64,000 bases of DNA from Streptomyces sp. NBC_00576 (GTDB lineage Bacteria; Actinomycetota; Actinomycetes; Streptomycetales; Streptomycetaceae): contig NZ_CP107780.1 in assembly GCF_036345175.1 (NCBI RefSeq), positions 10,292,001-10,356,000 on the forward strand, given 5' to 3'. This document shows positions 16,856 through 25,423 of this stretch, in pieces (the stretch's first letter is position 1; every line of letters begins with the position of its first letter). The notes beneath the pieces are model-generated. The model was given only the letters and a program-made list of their open reading frames with translations. It searched no databases and was not told where the DNA came from. Position numbers and translations under genes: made by a program.

Positions 16856-17689
16856 TCACCGGCTCTCCTGATGTGCGATGCCGAGGTAGTGGCCCAAGCG
16901 GAGTTCCAGCTCTTCGGGACCCGTTTCGCCAGCGAGCTTCTCGAACTGGGGCAGGAATGCCTGGGCCCCTGGCCAGGTCATGGAGCGCAGGAATTGCGTG
17001 TAGGCCGCTCGTAGGTCGGCATCGGGCGGGAGCGTCGCCCGGTTGACCTGAGCCTTGGCGGCTGCCAGCGCCGCCTTGTCGAATGACGCCAGCCGGGTTG
17101 CCATACCGTCCACGAAGCCGTCCAGTTCGGCGTCGGCGACGGTGCGGGTCACCCATCCGTAGCGTTCTGCCGTGTCGGCGTCGTAGTCATTGCTGCTGAG
17201 GATGGCTTCGAGTGCCCGATCCCGTCCGATGAGTCGGGGCAGGTGTTCTGTGCCCCCGCCGCCGGGAAGGATCCCGCCGCCGACCTCGGGCTGGCCGAAC
17301 ACCGCGTGCTCGCGGCTGGCGTAGCGCAGATCGCAGGCCAGGGCCAGTTCGTCCCCGCCGCCCCTGGTCCGTCCGCGGATGGACGCGATGCTGATGAACG
17401 GAGCTGTGGACAGCCGTATCACGAGATCGATCCACGTCGGCGTCGCCTCCGGATCGGGCGGCATGAAGTCGGCAGCCCGGCCGAGATCGAAGTGATTGAA
17501 GAAGTAGCCGGGTGTACTGCTGGTGAAGACGGCAACGTGAACCTGCGGATCCTCGCTCAGCTCCGTGACGACCTCGACCAGTCGGGACACGGTCTCCCCG
17601 ACGATGAGATTGACCGGTGGATTCGAGAATGTGATCTTGCGGATTCCTGGTGTCAGCCGCTCCACGCTGATCGTGCTGGGTTGCGTCAT
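16856..17689 (-). CDS. Enoyl-CoA hydratase/isomerase family protein
   Basis: A 277-residue crotonase-fold protein. The start ATG at 17689 has GGAG eight bases upstream. The oxyanion-hole segments are present (FNHFDLGRAADF near residue 65, and SIRGRTRGGGDELALACDLR near 105-125), as is the trimer-forming motif FGQPEVGGGILPGGGGTEHL. The Glu of GQPEVG is kept. The product probably acts on an acyl-CoA thioester or a related substrate. The preceding 37-codon frame overlaps its start as ATGA. No other fatty-acid genes are adjacent, so the pathway is not clear. Confidence 0.85.
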   Translation of the reverse strand: MTQPSTISVERLTPGIRKITFSNPPVNLIVGETVSRLVEVVTELSEDPQVHVAVFTSSTPGYFFNHFDLGRAADFMPPDPEATPTWIDLVIRLSTAPFISIASIRGRTRGGGDELALACDLRYASREHAVFGQPEVGGGILPGGGGTEHLPRLIGRDRALEAILSSNDYDADTAERYGWVTRTVADAELDGFVDGMATRLASFDKAALAAAKAQVNRATLPPDADLRAAYTQFLRSMTWPGAQAFLPQFEKLAGETGPEELELRLGHYLGIAHQESR

Positions 17690-17799
17690 CGTTCGCTCCA
17701 AGGGTGATCCTGACGATTTGTCAGGGAGGCGTGTTCGTCGGGTTGCCCTGAACCGGCAGAGGAGACGCCCAGAACCAGGTCTGGCAGACGCGTGGTCAT
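17686..17799 (-). CDS. Small ORF translationally coupled to the enoyl-CoA hydratase
   Basis: A 37-codon frame from ATG at 17799, preceded by AAGGAGAAGC, ends TGA overlapping the hydratase ATG. The sequence starts MTTRLPDLVLGVSSAGSGQP and has no recognised domain. It may be the leftover N-terminus of a deleted gene or a short leader that brings ribosomes to the hydratase start. Confidence 0.4.
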   Translation of the reverse strand: MTTRLPDLVLGVSSAGSGQPDEHASLTNRQDHPWSER

Positions 17800-18342
17800 G
17801 TCGTGCTTCTCCTTGCTGTTGCTTCGAGGCCCCGCAGCTTGACGGACGAGTGGGTCAGCCGGCCGGTATGGGTGCGCAGCGCTGCTTGCCGAGGGCCGCC
17901 GCGGCGATCGCGGCGTCTGGCACAACGAGCTGAGCCACTGTCCTGCCGACGCTCCCGACCCCGGATCGCCGTCGCCATGTCCTTCTCCTGCACTGATCAC
18001 GCCCGACGCTACGGAGGAAGCGAGGAAAACGGATCCGTCACCGTATCGGTCATGGAACTTCCAAATCTGGTTGAACGGAGGTAGCGGTGGTGGCCTCTAA
18101 CCGTCACGGACTGACACCTGTAGCGGTCGACATCTACGGCCGTGCGTTCTCCCGCCCTGGCACCCTGCGCGCGAGCCTCGAACGTGAGTCGCCGTTTCCA
18201 ACGCCCGTCCGCGCAGGCTGGCATGAGACTGTCGCCCGACAGGGCCGAGAGACGCTCCAGGGTCCGGCAAAGGTCCCCACCCATGACCGCATCACGACTG
18301 ATCTGCCCACCAGTCACAGCTAGAGATCTTCAATGGCTGAGG
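17800..18342. other. Intergenic with one dispersed repeat
   Basis: No convincing gene. The only notable item is the 63-base block at 18031, which recurs at 29960. Confidence 0.5.
18031..18093 (+). repeat. Dispersed 63-bp repeat, copy 1
   Basis: The first 29 bases (starting GGATCCGTCACCGTATCGGT) are identical to 29960 and the rest is strongly similar. Neither copy encodes a protein beyond about 14 codons. On the minus strand both copies start a tiny frame MTDTVTDP. The nature is unknown; a shared regulatory region or a mobile fragment are both possible. Confidence 0.7.
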
Positions 18343-18636
18343 TTACGGCGGTTGGAAGTCGAGGCCGGTCTTGGCGATGAGGCCGTTGATGAGGTGGGGT
18401 CGGTACTGCATCCGTTTGAGCCGGGTCTTCACCAGCGTGGTGAGCTGGTCGAGGCTGTGTTTGGTGAGGTTGGCCAGGGACCGTTTCAGGTGCGACCAGA
18501 CGCCCTCGACCGGATTGAACTCGGGTGCATACGGCGGCAACTGGTAGACGGTCAGCCATAATCGTGCGTCGATCAGCTGCCGCATGGTGCGGCTGACGTG
18601 CGTGTTGAGATTGTCCCAGACCAGGACGAACCTTTC
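18343..18636 (-). pseudogene. IS630-family transposase, C-terminal fragment
   Basis: About 97 codons of a DDE transposase: LVWDNLNTHVSRTMRQL with the second catalytic Asp, then YQLPPYAPEFNPVEGVWSHL with the Glu, and a normal C-terminus. The N-terminal two thirds are absent; at 18637 the sequence changes to a tyrosine recombinase on the opposite strand. Confidence 0.85.
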
Positions 18637-19507
18637 CGCCGCCTGGACGAGTGGGACGCCGCCGGCCAGCCGTCCCGCCAGCTGGTGTTCGACAGCGACT
18701 TCCTGATCGCGGACGAGCCGCTGCCGCGCTTCCTCGACGACGCGGCGGCCGCCAAGCTGCTGGCCGCCGCCCGCAAGGATCCCGATCCGTTCGCCTGGCT
18801 GGCCATCGAGATCCTTGCCCGCACTGGGATGCGCCGCGGCGAGATGTTCGGCCTCACCATCGACGCGGTCGTGCAGATCGGCTCCGCCTACTGGCTCCGT
18901 GTCCCGGTCGGCAAGATGCCCACCGACCGCTAGGTTCCTTTGCACCCGCAGCTCAAGACGCTGGTGGACGACTGGCTGCTGCACCGGCCCGAGGGCCTGC
19001 GCTCGAACCTGCTGTTCACCGACCATGGCCGCCCGGTCAACGCCTCCCGCATCGGAGCCGCGGTCCGCAAGGCCGCCCAGCAGGCCGGACTCGGCCGGGG
19101 GGGAGGCCATCGCGGCACTACTTGGCCACAGGTCACTGTCCATGACACGTCTTGACGCCCGGATCGCCGACCGGACTGTCGCGAACCAGTACTTCGCAGT
19201 CTCGGAGAAGGTGGAGGCGCTCTACGACGCCACGCGCCAGCTACCCGCCGAGGCCGAGAGAACGGAGATGGCCAAGCTCCACCGGGAGATGCACCGCCGG
19301 ATGCTCGGCAACGGCTACTGCGCTCGCCCCGTCGAGATGGACTGCCACTTCGAGTCGATCTGCGGATCCTGCACTTTCTTCGTCACCACGATCGAGTTCC
19401 GGCCCACTCCCGAACGCCAGCGGGACGACGCGGCGGCCAAGGGCCAGGTGGCTCGGGAGCAGATCTTCGACGGACTCCTCAGCCGACTCGACGGAGAAGC
19501 CTCCTGA
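18637..19507 (+). pseudogene. Tyrosine recombinase/integrase, decayed
   Basis: The catalytic region of an integrase begins at FDSDFLIADEPLPRFLDD and includes the first catalytic Arg (ARTGMRRGEMFGLT). It then hits a TAG at 18931 (TDR-stop-VPLHPQLKTL). After GLGR the sequence jumps to AIAALLGHRSLSMT in another frame. The HxLRH segment expected between these is missing, so an internal deletion removed two catalytic residues. The tail keeps a cysteine-bearing end (CARPVEMDCHFESICGSCTF). It is clearly inactive. Confidence 0.8.
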
Positions 19508-19513
19508 CAAGCG

Positions 19514-20383
19514 TCAGAATCTGAGGGGTGCCGTGCTGCCGAGCCTGTCGAGGATGTGCGGCCACGCTGCCTCTCCCAGGAGCGCGTCAGCTTCGGGCGT
19601 GCCCCCATACAGGAAGTGCGGGGACGCTGACGCCGGGCTCTCGCCGGGAAAGCGTGGTCGGTGGCCGGCATCGTGGCGAGCGATCAGATGCGCGGTGGTC
19701 CCGGCTGAGCGTCGGCGTTGTGCCAATTGTTCGGCGAAGCGGAGAGAAGGCCACATCGCGTCGTCGCCGCCGGCGACGAGTATCAGGTCGGCCCGGGCCC
19801 TGTCGACGGGGATCTCTGCCGGAGGGACCAGATGAGCGAAGCTCTCCTCGCTGAGTTCGTACCATCCGCGGATGGCGGCCGGACCGTTGCCCGGGTTGAC
19901 CGGGGTCCAGGAGTCATCCAGCGGGACAAACGGCAGGGGCATTCCCCGCCAGGTCCAGGACGAGCGATACGGGCGCTGTTCTCCATCGTGGCCCGGGCCC
20001 ACATTGCACCAGACTCGCGACGTGGGTGACAGCGCGACGACAACGTCCACGCGAGGGTCGTGCACGGCTGTGAGCAGAGCTGCTTCAGCCCCTTTGGAGA
20101 CACCGAGGATGCCGATGCGTCGTGCCCCGCTCGCTGTGAGGAAGTCGACCGCAGCGGTGAAGGTCTCCAAGGGGATCTCACAAATTCCCGGGGACTGCCC
20201 TGGCCCGCCGAACCAACGGATGGACAGAGCCGCGATGCCCTGCTGAGCGAGGATGCGTGCTCTCTCGCGGTCGATGCGTCCGCTGGAACCGGCAAGGACC
20301 AGTACACCGACGACACTGCCCTGGGCAGGAGCGGCCAGGACGCCTTCCCAGGGATGGTTGAACTCCCGCTCAACAACCTCCAC
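19514..20383 (-). CDS. BAAT-type alpha/beta hydrolase (acyl-CoA thioester hydrolase-like)
   Basis: A 289-residue alpha/beta hydrolase related to acyl-CoA thioesterases of the bile-acid-CoA:amino acid N-acyltransferase family. The nucleophile elbow is GVSKGAE (Ser96). The acid is in VAGGDDAMWP near 218, and the His is in ARHDAGHRPRF near 248, followed by the typical YGGTPEADA C-terminal pattern. The start is the GTG at 20383, preceded by GGGAG. The gene is intact among decayed mobile elements, so it is probably native. The substrate is unknown. Confidence 0.85.
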   Translation of the reverse strand: MEVVEREFNHPWEGVLAAPAQGSVVGVLVLAGSSGRIDRERARILAQQGIAALSIRWFGGPGQSPGICEIPLETFTAAVDFLTASGARRIGILGVSKGAEAALLTAVHDPRVDVVVALSPTSRVWCNVGPGHDGEQRPYRSSWTWRGMPLPFVPLDDSWTPVNPGNGPAAIRGWYELSEESFAHLVPPAEIPVDRARADLILVAGGDDAMWPSLRFAEQLAQRRRSAGTTAHLIARHDAGHRPRFPGESPASASPHFLYGGTPEADALLGEAAWPHILDRLGSTAPLRF

Positions 20384-20486
20384 GGGCTCCCTCAGTTCGA
20401 CGCGTCGTTGTCAAAGGGTGTCTTGGCAGCTGCTCAAATACAACCGAAGGCTTGACATCGAGACCCGCATATTAGAGGTGTCCCTT

Positions 20487-20598
20487 GCGGCGAGGTGCGC
20501 TACGACAAACCTGCGGGCCGCGGTTGCGCGGGTGCTGGGCCTGTCGAGGGCGCGGGTGGAGAACGAGCGGTGGACCGCGTTCCGTTCGCACTACCCGT
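20487..20598 (+). pseudogene. istA fragment (IS21 copy)
   Basis: About 36 codons match the middle of the IstA at 7493 (GEVRYDK, then AAVARVLGLSRARVENERWT and AFRSHY). A one-base insertion separates the two parts and a TGA ends it. Both flanks are unrelated. Its orientation agrees with the istB fragment at 24180, so both may come from one ancestral copy. Confidence 0.75.
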
Positions 20599-20618
20599 GA
20601 CTGAACTACTCGCCTGTC

Positions 20619-21640
20619 GTGTGGGAGCCCTATCGGCTCGTCGACGCGCCTGGGGCACCTGTCGAAGGGGCTGCTGCTTTCCTACGGGACCTGCAGGCGG
20701 CGGGACGGCCGGCGACGACGGCTCGTTCCTACGGGATGGATCTACTGCGCTGGTTCCGCCTCCTCTGGGCTGTCGAGGTGCCGAGGTGCCGAGGTGTCGT
20801 GGGACCGGGCCGGCCGCATCGAGGCAAGGGAGTTCTCCCGCTGGCTGCAGGTCGCAGGTCAGCCGTCGCGCCCTCACTGGCGGCACCCCGACGCGGTCGG
20901 CCAGTGGGTTCCGGGCGGAAGGGCCGTACGCGCCGTCGGTCCGTACGCACAGCGAGACGGTCCTGCGAACCTTCTACGACCACCGTGATGCCGGCACCGG
21001 CCCGGTCCTCAACCCGTTCCCGCTGGACCGCTCACGGCGGGGACGACGAGCGCACGCTCACCGGAACCCGATGGAACCGCACCGCAACGAGCGCGTCGGC
21101 CTCTACCGGCCGAGGTTGCCGCAGCGGGTTCCCCGCAGTGTGCCGGACGATGAGTTCAACGAGATCTTCGCGCAGCTGCCCTCGCACCGGGACCGGGCCC
21201 TGGTGGCCTTCGACGTCTCCACCGGGGCCCGCGCCAGTGAACTTCTCACGGCGTGGCAGGGCGGGGCCGACCCGGGCCGTCAGCTGATCAGCGTGGTCCG
21301 CAAGGGCACCGGCGAGGTCCAGGAACTCCCCGCCTCGACCGACGCGTTCGTCTGGTTGCGGCTCTACCAGCTGGAGTTGGAAGACGTCATCCCGAAGGGG
21401 CAGCGGCGGCGAACCGCTCGTCTTCTCCCCGCACGACTTCCGCAGGACTTTCGTGACCGACGCCATCATGAACGGCCTGCCGCCGCACATCGCTCAACTG
21501 ATCTGCGGGCATAAGAGTCTTGATACGACGATGGGTTACAAGGCGATCTACCCGGCCGAGGCGATCGAGGCCCATCGCGCCTTCATCGCCCGTCGCAGGG
21601 CCACCCGACCGAGCGATGAGTGTCGGACGCCCACCGAGGA
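20619..21640 (+). pseudogene. Second tyrosine recombinase/integrase, decayed
   Basis: Pieces of one integrase occur in successive frames. The SAM-like N-terminal core-binding domain (AAFLRDLQAAGRPATTARSY) comes first, then REFSRWLQVAGQPSRPHWR. A long piece follows with the first catalytic Arg (FDVSTGARASELLTAW), and finally the catalytic HDFRRTFVTD and CGHKSLDTTMGYKAIYP with the nucleophile Tyr. At least three frameshifts separate them. It is unrelated in detail to the integrase at 18637. Confidence 0.8.
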
Positions 21641-21701
21641 GGAATGGGACGCCTTAGAGGCCGCGCAGGTAGGCACGGTGGTGGTACCCAGGTGGCAAAG
21701 C

Positions 21702-21764
21702 AGGCACAGGTCTTGGCGATCATGGAGTTGCGACGCTCTGTGATCACCGGGGAGACCTGTGCCT
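21702..21764 (+). promoter_or_regulatory. Inverted repeat covering the transposase start
   Basis: AGGCACAGGTCT (21702) and AGACCTGTGCCT (21753) are perfect 12-base inverted repeats. The second arm contains the GTG start and lies against the GGGGAG ribosome-binding site, so transcripts entering from outside could fold and hide the start. Confidence 0.6.
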
Positions 21765-22601
21765 GTACTTCCATCATGGCTGACCGAACCACTCTGGGGC
21801 GAATTCGCCGCCCTGTTGCCTGAGCGATCGACCTACGCGCCGACACATCCGCTGGGCTGCCACCGACCACGCATCAGCGACCGGATCGTCTTCGACAAGA
21901 TGCTGCAGCTCCTGCGATTCGGCTGCTCCTACCAGGCGATCGCCGACACAACCTGCTCGGCCACCACGATCCGCAACCGTCGCGATGAGTGGATCCGGCT
22001 CGGCGTCTTCGCCAAACTCAAGCAGATCGCGCTGGAGTCCTACGACCGGATCGTCGGCCTCGTCCTCGACCAGATCGCCGTCGACGGCTCCATCACCAAA
22101 GCCCCCGGCGGCGGAGAGGTCGCAGGGCGCTCACCGGTTGATCGCGGCAAACAGGGCCTGAAACGCTCGGGCATGACGGATGGTTACGGAATCCCGCTGG
22201 GCCGCGTGCTGGCCGGAGCGAACCGCCACGACTCCCCGCTACTCGCCCCGACCCTGGACCGCCTGGACGACCTGGGACCGCTGCCCGACGACATCACCGT
22301 GCACCTGGACGCCGGCTACGACTCGGACAAGACCCGCACCCTGCTCGACGAACGCGGCCTGCACGGCCGCATCGCGCACAAGGGCGAGAAGGCGCCCATC
22401 CAGGCAAGCCAGAGGTGGCACGTCGAACGGACCCACGCCTGGCAGAACGCCTTCCACCGACTCGCCCGCTGCTACGAACGCCGAGCCACCGTCATCAATG
22501 CCTTCTTCGACCTCGCCGACACCATCATCACCGTGCGCAGCCTGATCCGCCGAGCGTGGACCACTCACCGCTGGGAGGACCGCCCCCGTCGCCGCCCGTG
22601 A
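21759..22601 (+). CDS. IS5-family transposase
   Basis: A complete 280-residue DDE transposase. The N-terminal DUF4096-like region (WLTEPLWGEFAALLPE, FDKMLQLLRFGCSYQAIAD) is followed by the catalytic core with the first Asp in QIAVDGSITKAP. The second Asp lies in HLDAGYDSDKT, and the Glu in HVERTHAWQNAFHRLARCYE, all intact. The GTG start follows GGGGAGACCT. This is one of the few transposases in the window without a visible lesion, so it may be active. Confidence 0.9.
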   Translation: MPVLPSWLTEPLWGEFAALLPERSTYAPTHPLGCHRPRISDRIVFDKMLQLLRFGCSYQAIADTTCSATTIRNRRDEWIRLGVFAKLKQIALESYDRIVGLVLDQIAVDGSITKAPGGGEVAGRSPVDRGKQGLKRSGMTDGYGIPLGRVLAGANRHDSPLLAPTLDRLDDLGPLPDDITVHLDAGYDSDKTRTLLDERGLHGRIAHKGEKAPIQASQRWHVERTHAWQNAFHRLARCYERRATVINAFFDLADTIITVRSLIRRAWTTHRWEDRPRRRP

Positions 22602-22721
22602 TGGACCACCATCACACCAGCTCCAAGCCGCGCGCGAGAAGCGCTCGGCGGGAGTGGGCTCAAACGGAGCCGGGCGTAGCTCCTCTGGAGGGAAGCCTTG
22701 ACCTGCCCTGACCTTCGGCCG

Positions 22722-22800
22722 CCTACCCTTGCGCCAGCCAGGTCGCGATCTCGTCCACCACTGCCAGCTCGACGTGCCCTGGCCGCGTGTACTCGGCCGG
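22722..22800 (-). pseudogene. C-terminal fragment of an unidentified protein
   Basis: About 25 codons (PAEYTRPGHVELAVVDEIAT, then WLAQG and a stop) look like a genuine protein C-terminus, of the sort seen in small alpha/beta hydrolases. Nothing upstream continues it. Confidence 0.3.
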
Positions 22801-22806
22801 ACTGCA

Positions 22807-23316
22807 CTAGCCGCGGCGCGTCGTGCTGTTGAGGATCTGCTCCCGGAGGATGTCCGCGTGCCCGCAGTGCTGGGCCAGTTCGCGCAGCACATGGAGGTAA
22901 ACCCAACGCAGCGGCAGCGGACCCCGGCGGTTCCCCCGTACGAGCTCGTCCAGCGACAGCTCTGCGGCGGCCTGACGGGACGCCGTGCAAGCCTGCTGGT
23001 AGGCGCGCTGGACGGAGGCGATGGTGTCGCCGTCGTCGAGGTCGAACGACTCGTCCGGCGAGTCGGGAATGCCGATCTCGGTGCGAGATCGGCATGTGAT
23101 CGCCTCGTCGAACCAGACCTTCTCGACAAACGTGGCGTGCTTGACAAGGCCCAGCAACGTGGTCTTGGACGTGACCAATGACCGACGCGCCTGTTCTTCG
23201 GTCAACCCATTCAAGCTGTCGTTGAGAGCGGATCGATGCTCATAGAGGAAGGCCTCGAACTGTTCGCGGAGTGCTGCGTGGAAGACGGAGGGATCTGTCG
23301 ACTGTGGGATGATCAT
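22807..23316 (-). CDS. DinB-superfamily (DUF664) protein
   Basis: A 169-residue four-helix DinB-fold protein. The metal-site histidines are in LVKHATFVEKVWF (first helix pair) and in LPLRWVYLHVLRELAQHCGHADILRE near the C-terminus, a strong signature of the DUF664 branch. The ATG at 23316 is used; a TTG seven codons upstream is possible, and no good ribosome-binding site marks either. Actinobacterial members are often mycothiol-dependent detoxification enzymes; that role is only a family expectation here. Confidence 0.85.
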   Translation of the reverse strand: MIIPQSTDPSVFHAALREQFEAFLYEHRSALNDSLNGLTEEQARRSLVTSKTTLLGLVKHATFVEKVWFDEAITCRSRTEIGIPDSPDESFDLDDGDTIASVQRAYQQACTASRQAAAELSLDELVRGNRRGPLPLRWVYLHVLRELAQHCGHADILREQILNSTTRRG

Positions 23317-23337
23317 GAACGCAAACCATAGGCCCAA

Positions 23338-23590
23338 TGGGCTCGACCCGGGAGACCCCCAGATGCGTTGAGGCCGCAGGCCAACCGCACCCAGCTAGAG
23401 CAAGGGCACGGCAGCGACCTCCACGACTGCAACCTCGGCGGCGACAAGCCAAGAACGGACACGCGCCAACCACTCCGGCCAAAGGTCAAGGCCCGTCCTC
23501 ACGTTCCTCGACCGCCTGTGACTATGCCAAGACGCTTGGGGTCCAACAATTGATTTGCCCTCCACGGCGGCGACCTGAACACTCCCGTTC
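23338..23590. other. Intergenic between DinB and phosphoribosyltransferase
   Basis: The DinB gene and the phosphoribosyltransferase diverge from this stretch, so both promoters should lie here. No clear -35/-10 pair or operator was picked out. Confidence 0.4.
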
Positions 23591-24133
23591 ATGGTCACAA
23601 CCGCCCGCGGTCTCGCACTCGAGCACTTCCGATGGATCAACGGCCACGCGGACGTTTGGGCGATCTTCCGCGACGCCAAGGCGCTGGCAGCCGTGGTCCG
23701 TGGCCTGGTTGACCCGTTTCGAGACGAGCAGGTCACCGCAATCTGCGGGATCGAGTCCCGGGGGTTCCTTCTGGGCGCCGCTGCAGCCGTTGAGCTCGGT
23801 GTCGGGTTTGTCCCGGTCAGGAAAGGTGACGACCTTTTCCCGGGAGACAAGGTCACACGCCTGACAGCCCCGGACTACCGGAGCCTTCGCCACACGCTGA
23901 GGCTCCAGCGGCCATCCCTGGGGCCGGGCGACCGAGTCGTCCTGGTCGACGACTGGATTGAGACCGGAAACCAGGCTGTCACCGTCAAAGGCATGGTTGA
24001 GGATTGCGGCGCGACCTGGGTCGGTTGCAGCGTCATCGTTGATCAACTCGCTGAAGAGTCCAGACGCGGACTCGGAACCGTCCATGGACTTCTCGCCGCA
24101 CGTGAGCTGCCGTCCTGCGACCCTTCGGCATAG
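23591..24133 (+). CDS. Phosphoribosyltransferase (adenine phosphoribosyltransferase-like)
   Basis: A 180-residue type I phosphoribosyltransferase. The PRPP loop is DRVVLVDDWIETGNQAVTV, with the paired acidic residues followed by a Thr-Gly. The upstream ICGIESRGFLLGAAAAVELG and FVPVRKGDDLFPG segments match adenine phosphoribosyltransferases. The variant loop (ETGNQ instead of ATGGT) suggests a related rather than the housekeeping enzyme. It stands alone and ends 46 bases before an istB fragment. Transfer of a phosphoribosyl group to a base-like acceptor is the family reaction. Confidence 0.82.
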   Translation: MVTTARGLALEHFRWINGHADVWAIFRDAKALAAVVRGLVDPFRDEQVTAICGIESRGFLLGAAAAVELGVGFVPVRKGDDLFPGDKVTRLTAPDYRSLRHTLRLQRPSLGPGDRVVLVDDWIETGNQAVTVKGMVEDCGATWVGCSVIVDQLAEESRRGLGTVHGLLAARELPSCDPSA

Positions 24134-24145
24134 TCGCGGTCTCGG

Positions 24146-24182
24146 CATAGGTCGACCTATGCGGATATCCGCATAGGTCGAC
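24146..24182. repeat. Overlapping perfect palindromes at the istB breakpoint
   Basis: The 32 bases 24151-24182 are a perfect palindrome: the left half is GTCGACCTATGCGGAT and the right half its complement. The overlapping 24146-24161 (CATAGGTCGACCTATG) is a second perfect palindrome. The istB fragment begins within the last bases. Confidence 0.9.
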
Positions 24183-24443
24183 GAGTTGGGCTATATGGAG
24201 CTGGACCGCAGGGGCGCTGAGCCGCTGTTCCAGATTCTGACGGAGCGTGAGGAGAAGAACAGCGTCGCCATAGCCTCGAACGAGAGTTTCAGCGGCTGGA
24301 CCAAGACCTTCACCGATCCCCAGCTCTGCGCGGCCATTGTCGACCGCCTCACCTTCGGCGGCAACCTCATCCAGACCGGCACCGACTCCTACCGCCTGGC
24401 CCTCACCCAGGCCCGGGCCGCCGCACAACGCAACGCCGGCTGA
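24180..24443 (+). pseudogene. istB fragment (IS21 copy 2)
   Basis: The C-terminal 87 codons of IstB, from DELGYMELDRRGAEPLFQIL to the natural stop, are highly similar to the copy at 12531. The ATPase Walker A half is absent. It begins at the palindrome and is followed, 26 bases after its stop, by the methyltransferase gene. Confidence 0.9.
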
Positions 24444-24469
24444 GGACGTCAGGCCGCTATCGTCGCCAG

Positions 24470-25264
24470 ATGTCTGAAGCTCCTGAGAAGTTCAACACCG
24501 CGATGACCACCTGGCAGGAGTGGCAGGACGCCCCCTGGGGCCGACTGCGCTACTCGATCGCTGAGGCAAACCTGCTCCGTCACCTCGACGACCTGGGCGG
24601 CCAATCGCTGAGGATACTCGACCTCGCTGGCGGCGACGGCGGAGACGCCATCCGTCTTGCGGCCCGCGGGCACCATGTCACCATCGTTGACTACGCGCCC
24701 GCCATGCTCGCGGCAGCCACCGGTCGAGCGATGGCAGACGGTGTGACCGAGCTGATCAGCTGCGTTAAGGCCGACGCGACCGATCTGCCCCGCGACCTCG
24801 CCGACGGGGAATTCGATGTCGTGCTCTGCCATAACCTCCTGCAATACATGGACGACGTCCCAGGCACTCTCGCCTCGGCACTCTCCCCGCTGAAGGCCGG
24901 GGGTCTGGTCTCCGTCATGGCGATCAACCGGCATTCGGCGCCCTTGAACATCGCCGTCCGGGAGATGGACCCCGCGGCCGCGCTCGCCGCACTCGACACC
25001 GATCAGGCTCGGACGCAGATGTTCAACTCCGCGCTGACACTCCACACAGCCGAAGAGATCATCCCCACACTGCGGAAGCTCGGATGCCGAGACATCGCCC
25101 ACTACGGCATCCGCAGCTTCTGCGACTACATCACCGACGACGCACGCAAGCACGAACCGGACTTCTACGCAGACCTCGAACGCCTCGAACTCGCCACCAC
25201 CGCCCGACCGCCCTACATGCACACTGCCCGGCTCTTCCAACTCACTGCATGGAAGCCGAGCTAG
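24470..25264 (+). CDS. Class I SAM-dependent methyltransferase
   Basis: A 264-residue methyltransferase with the SAM-binding motif I at ILDLAGGDGGDAIRLA, motif II around VTIVDYAPAML and the post-motif FDVVLCHNLLQYMDD. It resembles SmtA/CmoM-like enzymes that act on tRNA or small molecules; the substrate is not determined. It lies between the istB fragment and the conserved IS21 right end, where the other copy has an MFS gene. No ribosome-binding site precedes the ATG, and TATCGT lies seven bases upstream of it, so a leaderless transcript is possible. Confidence 0.85.
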   Translation: MSEAPEKFNTAMTTWQEWQDAPWGRLRYSIAEANLLRHLDDLGGQSLRILDLAGGDGGDAIRLAARGHHVTIVDYAPAMLAAATGRAMADGVTELISCVKADATDLPRDLADGEFDVVLCHNLLQYMDDVPGTLASALSPLKAGGLVSVMAINRHSAPLNIAVREMDPAAALAALDTDQARTQMFNSALTLHTAEEIIPTLRKLGCRDIAHYGIRSFCDYITDDARKHEPDFYADLERLELATTARPPYMHTARLFQLTAWKPS

Positions 25265-25423
25265 GGATCGCCCCTCAGCGGTGTCAGTTCTCATCGACAT
25301 TTCAGGGCTCTGTGATCGACAAGTGCTGCCCCAAACTCGCCGACATGTGATGTCCGCTCTCGGTTCTGGCACACATTCCGTGAGAGCGGTGGACGAGTCT
25401 CTTCTGTTGGGCAGACTGGAGCG

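Larger units (their letters stand above)
21672..22618 (+). mobile_element. IS5-type element (ends tentative)
   Basis: A complete IS5-like transposase is flanked by imperfect inverted ends: the left end begins GGCACGGTGGTGGTACCC and the right end, read inward, GGTGTGATGGTGGTCCAT, sharing TGGTGGT. No convincing target duplication was found, so the boundaries are provisional. Confidence 0.45.

Noticed and set aside
23338..23590. Riboswitch or structured leader before the phosphoribosyltransferase
   Set aside because: No conserved purine-riboswitch-like core or clear terminator could be recognised by eye.
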